Source: Bacillota bacterium
GTDB taxonomy: Bacteria > Bacillota > Clostridia > Lachnospirales > Lachnospiraceae
Direction of reading: 5' to 3'
Length of the DNA: 10,109 bases
Assembly (NCBI GenBank): GCA_023419655.1
Contig: JAEZXP010000100.1
Coordinates: 1-10,109 of the forward strand
The notes beneath the pieces were generated by a model. That model was not told the origin of the DNA, ran no database searches, and saw only the letters and a list, made by a program, of their open reading frames with translations. Made by a program: the position numbers and the translations under genes. Below, in pieces: positions 5,105 to 10,109 of this stretch; the stretch's first letter is position 1; each line of letters opens with the position of its first letter.

Positions 5105-6655
5105 ATGATGATGAATTATAAAGAAATAGTAGCGGACAGACTGTCTGAAGCGGTAAAACGGATATATCCTTATGCGGAATGTATTTTTTACAAGGAAAGT
5201 GATGAGGGGTTTTTCTGTGACTATAATATTCCCCCGGTTGTTCCTTCCGTTTTTTCAGAAATAAATAAAAATGTGGCGTCAAATGACCTTGACTGTGCTT
5301 TTGAACTGCATAGCTACTCTGGTGTCTATGAAGATGGCAGTGTACAAAACCGTATATTGCAGCGTATTTATGTGATAGCATTTGCGGCAGGTACGGAATT
5401 TGAAGCGTATAAGAAGTTTGTTGAAGAAGCTTCAAAACGTGACCACAAAATGCTTGGGAATGAATTAAAGCTGTTTTCATCTTCAAATGAAATCGGACAG
5501 GGATTGACACTGTGGCATCCTAAAGGAGCGATGATAAGGTATCTGCTTGAGAGCTTCGGACAAAAGGCTCACATCCTTAATGGCTATCAATGGGTGTATA
5601 CTCCCCATATCGGCAGAGCAGGGCTTTGGGAGACATCGGGCCATCTGGACTTTTATAAGGATGCCATGTATAGTCCTATTATGATTGATGAGGAAGAGTA
5701 TTATCTAAAGCCGATGAACTGTCCTTTCCACATCAATATCTATAACAGCGAGATACATTCATACCGTGACCTGCCTGTAAAATATGCGGAATACGGTACG
5801 GTATACAGGTATGAGCTGTCCGGAGCATTAAACGGCTTAACAAGAGTAAGAGGCTTTACACAGGATGACGCACATATTTTCTGTACACCGGAGCAGGTAG
5901 AGAAGGAAGTGGCAGATGCGCTGAAATTTTCACTCTATATACTGCGCTCGTTCGGGCTGGAGAAATTTCAGCCGTATGTATCAACAAAGCCAAAGCATAA
6001 GTCCATTGGCGAGGATAAGGACTGGGAGATGGCAACGGAGATACTTAAAAAAGCAGTTATATCCGCAGGTCTCGATTTTAAGATTGATGAGGGCGGCGGA
6101 GCATTTTACGGACCTAAAATTGACTTGAAGCTTTATGATTCACTGAACCGGGAATGGCAATGCAGTACGATACAATTTGATTTTAATTTGCCGGACCGCT
6201 TTCATGTATTTTATGTGGGAAGTGACGGCAAGCGGCATACGCCGTATATGGTGCACCGGGCATTGTTCGGAAGTCTGGAACGGTTTATGGCTCTTCTTAT
6301 CGAGCATTATAAGGGTGAATTTCCTTTTTGGCTTTCGCCGGTCCAGTTTGGCATTGTACCGATTAGAGAAAACCATCATGATTATGCAAAGCAGCTATCA
6401 AGAAAACTCAAAGAGCAGGAATTTCGCGTTGATTTGAACAGTGAAAGCGATAACATGAGGAACAAAATCAAGCGTTTTCAACTTGATAAGATACCTTATA
6501 TTCTGATTGTTGGTGACAGGGAGGCTGAGAATAATACATTCGCTGTCCGCAGCCGTAAGGAGGGGGATTTGGGAGAGATGGATATTCATGCTCTGTGTGA
6601 ATATCTAAAGCCACAAATTGAACAGGGAATACCCAGATGCATAATTAACGATTAG
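5105..6655 (+). CDS. thrS: Threonyl-tRNA synthetase, short form lacking TGS and editing regions
   Basis: Charges tRNA-Thr with threonine in the cytoplasm. The 516-residue product is about 125 shorter than the usual ~640-residue ThrRS. The class II core is intact: motif 1 region LWETSGHLDFYKDAMY, motif 2 region YRYELSGALNGLTRVRGFTQDDAHIF (about 235-259) and motif 3 HRALFGSLERF (384-394). The zinc ligands are Cys206 (MNCPFH), His257 and His384. The anticodon-binding domain covers about 408-508 (PVQFGIVPI to LGEMDIHALCEYL). The N-terminus aligns only in pieces: LSEAVKRIYP with the editing-domain helix, and ILQRIYVIAF...KRDHKMLG with the linker. The TGS domain and the HxxxH and CxxxH editing residues are absent. 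The start at 5105 is chosen for AGGAG (5094-5098) 6 nt upstream; the frame extends to ATG 5024 without a suitable site. Expression is probably set by the threonine attenuator upstream. Confidence 0.92.
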   Translation: MMMNYKEIVADRLSEAVKRIYPYAECIFYKESDEGFFCDYNIPPVVPSVFSEINKNVASNDLDCAFELHSYSGVYEDGSVQNRILQRIYVIAFAAGTEFEAYKKFVEEASKRDHKMLGNELKLFSSSNEIGQGLTLWHPKGAMIRYLLESFGQKAHILNGYQWVYTPHIGRAGLWETSGHLDFYKDAMYSPIMIDEEEYYLKPMNCPFHINIYNSEIHSYRDLPVKYAEYGTVYRYELSGALNGLTRVRGFTQDDAHIFCTPEQVEKEVADALKFSLYILRSFGLEKFQPYVSTKPKHKSIGEDKDWEMATEILKKAVISAGLDFKIDEGGGAFYGPKIDLKLYDSLNREWQCSTIQFDFNLPDRFHVFYVGSDGKRHTPYMVHRALFGSLERFMALLIEHYKGEFPFWLSPVQFGIVPIRENHHDYAKQLSRKLKEQEFRVDLNSESDNMRNKIKRFQLDKIPYILIVGDREAENNTFAVRSRKEGDLGEMDIHALCEYLKPQIEQGIPRCIIND

Positions 6656-6673
6656 GCTGTACTCAAATAATAA

Positions 6674-6713
6674 AATAGGATGTTGCTTTCATAATCAAAA
6701 GCAACATCCTATT
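6674..6713. terminator. Bidirectional hairpin between thrS and hcp
   Basis: AATAGGATGTTGCTTT (6674-6689) pairs perfectly with 6698-6713, a 16-bp stem with an 8-nt loop. It lies between the convergent stops at 6655 and 6756. T-rich tracts follow on both strands, though not immediately on the plus strand. Confidence 0.8.
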
Positions 6714-6755
6714 CCGGTTTTTCGGGAAAATATATAAAGGGCCGGGGAAGCCAAT

Positions 6756-8393
6756 TTATGCTGTGAACAGCTTTATGTCATCTTCTACGGTTCCAATGCC
6801 TGCAATACCAAAGGCATCAACAAGTACCTTCGCCACATTTGGTGAAAGGAACGCAGGAAGTGTAGGTCCTAAATGTATATTCTTCACGCCTAAGAAAAGC
6901 AGGGCAAGAAGAACGATTACGGCCTTCTGCTCATACCATGCAATATTAAATGCAAGGGGCAGCTCGTTGATATCCGTAAGCTCAAACGCTTCCTTCAGCT
7001 TCAATGCAATTAAAGCAAGAGAGTAGGAGTCGTTACACTGGCCGGCATCCAAAACTCTTGGGATTCCGTTGATATCGCCTAAATCCAGCTTGTTGTATTT
7101 ATACTTTGCACAGCCTGCGGTTAAGATTACCGTATCCTTAGGAAGGGCTTTTGCAAAATCGGTGTAGTAATTTCTTGCCTTCTGACGGCCGTCACATCCT
7201 GCCATAACAAAGAATTTGCGGATGGCACCGGATTTTACAGCCTCAATAACCTGGTCTGCAAGAGCAAATACCTGAGCATGGGCAAATCCGCCGATGATTT
7301 CGCCTTTTTCAATCTCCTTCGGAGCTTCGCAGGTCCTTGCCAATTCAATAAGCTTAGAGAAGTCCTTGTGGCCGGCTTCATCTCTTTCAATATGTGTGCA
7401 TCCTGAGACACCCGCCGCACCGGTAGTAAATAATCTGTCCTTATAGGAAGGAGCCGGAGGGACAACACAGTTCGTAGTCATAAGAATGGGTCCGTTAAAG
7501 CTCTCGAATTCCTCTTTCTGCTTCCACCATGCATTGCCGTAGTTTCCTACGAAGTGGCTGTATTTTTTGAAGGCAGGATAGTAATGGGCAGGCAGCATCT
7601 CGGAGTGGGTATATACATCAATTCCGGTGTCCTTTGTCTGCTCAAGCAGCTGCTCCAAATCCCTGAGGTCATGACCGGATACAAGGATACCGGGTCTTGT
7701 TCCGACACCAATGTTAACCTTCGTGATTTCCGGATTGCCATAGGTTCCTGTATTGGCAGAATCAAGAAGAGCCATGCCGTCAACACCGAATTTGCCGGTT
7801 TCTAAGGTAAGAGCGATAAGCTCATCAACACTTAATTCATTATTTAAAGTGGAAGCCAGAGCCTTTTGCATAAATGCACCGATTTCCTCACTGTCATATT
7901 TTAATTCATTGGCATGCTTCATATATGCTGCCAGACCTTTTAATCCATAGATAATTAATTCCCTGAGACTTCTTATGTCTTCGTTTTCAGTAGTAAGGAC
8001 GCCAACCGCCGCAGATTTTGCATCCAGCTCTTTTCTTGTATTCGCATCCCATCGTGCTGCTTCAGGCAGGGAGGCCTTATCTGCTGCCTTACTTAATAAA
8101 TCATTCTTAATGCTTAAGGTTTCTACTACTCTCTGATAGAAAATCTCATCATCAAAATTGGCATTTGTAATAGTTGTGAAAAGATTAATTGTAACATAGT
8201 GATTAATCTCGGCAGGGATACTTTCACCCTGTGCACGCAGTGCCGTTGTTACAGCGGATAACCCCTTTGTCACATAAATCAGTAAATCCTGCATTCTAGC
8301 CAAATCCGGGGACTTGCCGCATACACCGAACTTTGTGCAGCCGGTACATCCTGCCGTCTCCTGGCATTGATAGCAAAACATCTTGTTGTCCAT
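6756..8393 (-). CDS. hcp: Hydroxylamine reductase / hybrid cluster protein (Hcp), class I
   Basis: A 545-residue cytoplasmic iron-sulfur protein. Family members reduce hydroxylamine in vitro and nitric oxide to nitrous oxide, protecting against nitrosative stress. The N-terminal motif C-x2-C-x8-C-x5-C (Cys7, 10, 19, 25) is the class I [4Fe-4S] type of anaerobes, as in Desulfovibrio. The expected hybrid-cluster ligands are all visible: His241 (VSGHDL), Glu265 (THSEML), Cys309 (TTNCVVP), Cys400 (MAGCDGR, the persulfide position), Cys428 (TAGCAKY), Cys453 (AGQCNDS), Glu488 and Lys490 (WYEQKA). The start at 8393 is chosen because AAGGAGAG (8401-8408) lies 7 nt upstream and the Cys motif then begins at the family's usual place; the frame runs on to 8471, over the promoter. 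It is divergent from a Crp/Fnr-type regulator. No separate reductase (Hcr) gene is next to it. Confidence 0.96.
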   Translation of the reverse strand: MDNKMFCYQCQETAGCTGCTKFGVCGKSPDLARMQDLLIYVTKGLSAVTTALRAQGESIPAEINHYVTINLFTTITNANFDDEIFYQRVVETLSIKNDLLSKAADKASLPEAARWDANTRKELDAKSAAVGVLTTENEDIRSLRELIIYGLKGLAAYMKHANELKYDSEEIGAFMQKALASTLNNELSVDELIALTLETGKFGVDGMALLDSANTGTYGNPEITKVNIGVGTRPGILVSGHDLRDLEQLLEQTKDTGIDVYTHSEMLPAHYYPAFKKYSHFVGNYGNAWWKQKEEFESFNGPILMTTNCVVPPAPSYKDRLFTTGAAGVSGCTHIERDEAGHKDFSKLIELARTCEAPKEIEKGEIIGGFAHAQVFALADQVIEAVKSGAIRKFFVMAGCDGRQKARNYYTDFAKALPKDTVILTAGCAKYKYNKLDLGDINGIPRVLDAGQCNDSYSLALIALKLKEAFELTDINELPLAFNIAWYEQKAVIVLLALLFLGVKNIHLGPTLPAFLSPNVAKVLVDAFGIAGIGTVEDDIKLFTA

Positions 8394-8433
8394 TTTTGCA
8401 CTCTCCTTATAACGATTTTGAAATATCAAATAG

Positions 8434-8463
8434 TTGACATCTCTGCTACAGGATGAGTATAAT
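8434..8463 (+). promoter_or_regulatory. Full-consensus promoter for the Crp/Fnr-type regulator
   Basis: TTGACA (8434-8439) and TATAAT (8458-8463) both match consensus exactly, with an 18-bp spacer. The predicted start near 8470 gives a leader of about 134 nt before the TTG at 8604. The -10 shares bases with the minus-strand hcp -10 (8456-8461), so the two promoters probably exclude each other. Confidence 0.7.
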
Positions 8464-8498
8464 ACAATCACAGAAGTAAAAGTGTAGCTGTAGCAACA
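8456..8498 (-). promoter_or_regulatory. hcp promoter with candidate Crp/Fnr-type activator site
   Basis: On the minus strand a -10 TATACT (8461-8456) has no good -35, as is typical of activator-dependent promoters. The predicted start is near 8449. An imperfect 16-bp palindrome, TGTTGC-N4-GCTACA on the minus strand (8498-8483, five of six pairs), is centred at 8490.5. That is about -41.5, the classical class II position for Crp/Fnr proteins. The same site lies at about +14 to +29 of the regulator's predicted transcript, where binding would repress it. The site's identity is inferred, not matched to a known motif. Confidence 0.45.
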
Positions 8499-8565
8499 TT
8501 TAAGAGAATTTATATTTTGTGTCGATGAACCGAATTTTATGAATAAATATTGCGAATATAATCAG

Positions 8566-8578
8566 CTTTATCATAAAG
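8566..8578 (+). repeat. Short palindrome in the regulator leader
   Basis: CTTTAT-C-ATAAAG is a perfect inverted repeat 26 bp before the regulator's TTG start. A possible extra -10, TATAAT (8557-8562), lies just upstream without a good -35. It could be an operator; as RNA its 1-nt loop makes the full stem impossible. Confidence 0.35.
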
Positions 8579-8603
8579 TTAATGTAAGAAGGAGGAATAT
8601 ATC

Positions 8604-9293
8604 TTGGAACAGTATTTTCCGATATTAAACAAGTGTGCCTTATTTCGCGGGATAGAAGAACAAAATTATAAGAGCCTGCTTGGCTGTCTGGATATACAGG
8701 TTAAGAATTATGATGAAGAGGAATATATCTTCTTTGCAGGAGATAAAGTGAACCAAATCGGAATTGTACTTTCCGGCAGAGTTGAAATCCTTAAAGAGAA
8801 TCTGGCAGGGAGTAAGCATATAATATCGATATTAGAACCTTCCCACATGTTTGCAGAGGGCATTGTCTGTACGGCAAGCCGCCTGTCGCCCGTTACGGTT
8901 CAGGTCATGGAGGCAGCCCGTGTGATGATGATTCCGTATGAAAAAGTAGTCAGAAGCTGTGGAAAGAGCTGTGCTTACCACTTTGAGCTTGTACAGAATA
9001 TGATGATGGTGCTGGGAGAAAAGAATTTGATTTTGAATTGGAAGCTGGACCTTCTGACGCTTAAAGGAATGCGTGAGAAGCTGGCAAGCTACCTGATTAA
9101 AGTCTCGATGGAGAACGGCAGCCGGACCTTTCAGATACCATTGAACCGGACGGAGCTGGCAGATTTTTTAAATGTATCCCGTACCTCCATGTGCAGGGAG
9201 CTGACAAGAATGAAGGATGAGGGATTAATTGATTTGTATGGCCGCAGCTTTAAAATTCTTAATCAGGAAAAACTGGCCCGGTGCCTGGAATAA
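8604..9293 (+). CDS. Crp/Fnr-family transcriptional regulator, probable HcpR-type regulator of hcp
   Basis: A 229-residue DNA-binding regulator. Residues about 10-115 form the cyclic-nucleotide-binding-like beta-roll sensor (LFRGIEEQNYKSLLG, YIFFAGDKVNQIGIVLSGRVEIL). A dimerisation helix follows, and residues about 178-215 are the Crp-type winged helix-turn-helix (LNRTELADFLNVSRTSMCRELTRMKDEGLI). It lacks the N-terminal cysteine cluster of Fnr, so it is probably not a [4Fe-4S] oxygen sensor of that type. It has seven cysteines (11, 28, 89, 119, 123, 197, 227). The start codon is TTG at 8604 with GGAGG (8591-8595) 8 nt upstream; a weak start suits low expression. Being divergent from hcp, with a candidate site between them, it fits HcpR regulators that switch on hcp under nitrite/NO stress. 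Family membership is clear; the target and signal are inferred. Confidence 0.88.
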   Translation: MEQYFPILNKCALFRGIEEQNYKSLLGCLDIQVKNYDEEEYIFFAGDKVNQIGIVLSGRVEILKENLAGSKHIISILEPSHMFAEGIVCTASRLSPVTVQVMEAARVMMIPYEKVVRSCGKSCAYHFELVQNMMMVLGEKNLILNWKLDLLTLKGMREKLASYLIKVSMENGSRTFQIPLNRTELADFLNVSRTSMCRELTRMKDEGLIDLYGRSFKILNQEKLARCLE

Positions 9294-9331
9294 AGAAATT
9301 GAAATATAATCCTATATATGGTTTTTCTGCC

Positions 9332-9360
9332 TTTCATATCAATAAATTTTATGTTATAAT
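9332..9360 (+). promoter_or_regulatory. Candidate promoter of the xylanase gene
   Basis: A perfect -10 TATAAT (9355-9360) lies 17 bp after TTTCAT (9332-9337), a poor -35. A second TATAAT at 9367-9372 makes the exact start uncertain. ATGCCA (9371-9376) and TGGCAT (9389-9394) can form a 6-bp hairpin at the start of the transcript. A weak -35 would suit activator-controlled expression of a polysaccharide-degrading enzyme. Confidence 0.45.
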
Positions 9361-9435
9361 TATAAATATAATGCCATTACATCACCTGTGGCATGGACAT
9401 TTAAAGTTACAAAGATACGATGAGGAGGGTATTAC

Positions 9436-10109
9436 ATGGCAAAAAAAATCAGGATGATTTGCTGTCTGTTACTGGGTATGTCATTATTATTCGCAGGGAT
9501 GAAAAACAATGTCTTTTTTGCAGCTGCAGAAACCACGGAGTTATTTACATTTACATTTGACAATAAGGATGAACAGGAAGGACTTTTTACTGTAGCCAAA
9601 AGCGCTGAGATGGAATGGGTCAGTGCCGCCGGTATCGGGCAAGATGATGGTGCGGCATTAAAGGTTACTCATATGGAAGGAGATAATGATTATACAAGCA
9701 TTAATAACGCTGTCCGATTAACTTTTACCGAGCCGCTTCCGGCGGGTGCGGTATACCATATCTCTTCCTGGTATTATGCGCCGGCTGAGGGAAATGAAGA
9801 TAAGGATACGCTTATCGGACCTTCCCATCTAATCAACGGTAATACGATGGATAACGCTTTTAAAATTCCGGGTCCGAATGATGTCGGTACATTGCCGATA
9901 AATCAGTGGACGCAAGTGAGTGGTACGACGGAGCTAATGGAAGTTCCATTAGAATTTATAGATTTCAGACTATACACGAATGAGAAGGCTACCCATGCCG
10001 ATGTATCGTATTTAGACCAAATTGTTATAAGCCGGGTGGGTGAATCACAGGGAGTGCCTGAATGGGACCTTACACTTCCTTCCCTTAAGGAGGTCTATAA
10101 GGATTACTT
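9436..10109 (+). CDS. Secreted endo-1,4-beta-xylanase, N-terminal part (CBM22-like module entering GH10)
   Basis: The first 224 codons of a longer gene cut by the window end. Residues 1-31 are a signal peptide (MAKKIRM, hydrophobic core, cleavage near FFAAA). Residues about 36-200 form a beta-rich module resembling family 22 carbohydrate-binding modules: TFTFDNKDEQEGLFTV, GAALKVTHM, YHISSWYYAP, NQWTQVSGTTEL and a closing strand ADVSYLDQIVIS. The last residues, PEWDLTLPSLKEVYKDY, look like the entry of a GH10 xylanase domain, which typically starts with SLKE.YKDYF. The expected role is cleavage of xylan outside the cell. AGGAGGG (9423-9429) sits 6 nt before the ATG. The GH10 catalytic glutamates are beyond the window, so activity cannot be judged. 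It could be another CBM22-carrying glycosidase, but the SLKEVYKDY string argues for GH10. Confidence 0.8.
   Translation, partial: MAKKIRMICCLLLGMSLLFAGMKNNVFFAAAETTELFTFTFDNKDEQEGLFTVAKSAEMEWVSAAGIGQDDGAALKVTHMEGDNDYTSINNAVRLTFTEPLPAGAVYHISSWYYAPAEGNEDKDTLIGPSHLINGNTMDNAFKIPGPNDVGTLPINQWTQVSGTTELMEVPLEFIDFRLYTNEKATHADVSYLDQIVISRVGESQGVPEWDLTLPSLKEVYKDY

Noticed and set aside
5082..5510. 142-codon minus-strand frame inside thrS
   Set aside because: Antisense to the conserved synthetase frame, low-complexity His/Gln/Ser composition, and no recognisable family.
8394..8471. 26-residue N-terminal extension of Hcp
   Set aside because: It covers the hcp and regulator promoter elements, and AAGGAGAG precedes the ATG at 8393, where the family's cysteine motif begins.
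1..10109. CRISPR arrays, tRNA or rRNA genes, insertion sequences
   Set aside because: No regularly spaced repeats, no cloverleaf-like conserved arms, no transposase-like frame and no terminal inverted repeats were seen on either strand.

Overview
The window looks like chromosomal DNA from a low-GC, anaerobic, plant-fibre-degrading Firmicute, most likely a Lachnospiraceae / Clostridium phytofermentans-like organism. The reasons are AT-rich intergenic DNA with strong AGGAGG ribosome sites, a clostridial-type hydroxylamine reductase (hybrid cluster protein), a UPF0371 protein, a LysM/SleB-type cell wall hydrolase, and the start of a secreted GH10-type xylanase. No mobile element, CRISPR array, rRNA or tRNA was seen.

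Layout: (1) 1-177, the C-terminal end of an unidentified protein. (2) 278-1711 (+), a lipoprotein with a PpiC-type (parvulin) peptidyl-prolyl isomerase domain, from a near-consensus promoter. (3) 1807-3321 (-), a UPF0371/DUF1846 protein, convergent with (2) across a long hairpin. (4) 3460-3820, a gene-poor stretch with divergent promoters, a palindrome, and a short plus-strand unit that may encode a 21-residue membrane peptide and ends in a strong bidirectional terminator. (5) 3828-4631 (-), a secreted two-LysM SleB-family hydrolase. (6) 4764-6655 (+), a threonyl-tRNA synthetase that lacks the TGS and editing regions. Its long leader carries a 12-codon peptide gene with five consecutive threonine codons, followed by alternative RNA helices and an intrinsic terminator. 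(7) 6756-8393 (-) hcp and 8604-9293 (+) a divergent Crp/Fnr-type regulator (HcpR-like), whose promoters overlap in the 210-bp gap. (8) 9436-end (+), the N-terminal part of a secreted xylanase with a CBM22-like module running into GH10; the window cuts it.

The strongest unusual signal is the threonine leader at 4831-4996. It reads as a classical ribosome-mediated transcription attenuator, MLICFLTTTTTS followed by mutually exclusive hairpins. Many Firmicutes regulate thrS with a T-box, and none of the T-box consensus is visible here. If uncharged tRNA-Thr stalls the ribosome on the Thr run, the predicted folding frees an antiterminator strand and the synthetase is made; when translation is complete, or absent, the terminator forms. 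The controlled enzyme keeps the aminoacylation residues but has lost the residues for editing mischarged Ser-tRNA-Thr, so it may be a stress-induced second ThrRS.

The hcp/regulator pair is a second coherent unit. A 16-bp imperfect palindrome is centred about 41.5 bp upstream of the predicted hcp start and lies just downstream of the regulator's own predicted start, which would suit activation of hcp and autorepression. All functional statements are inferred from sequence reading only.
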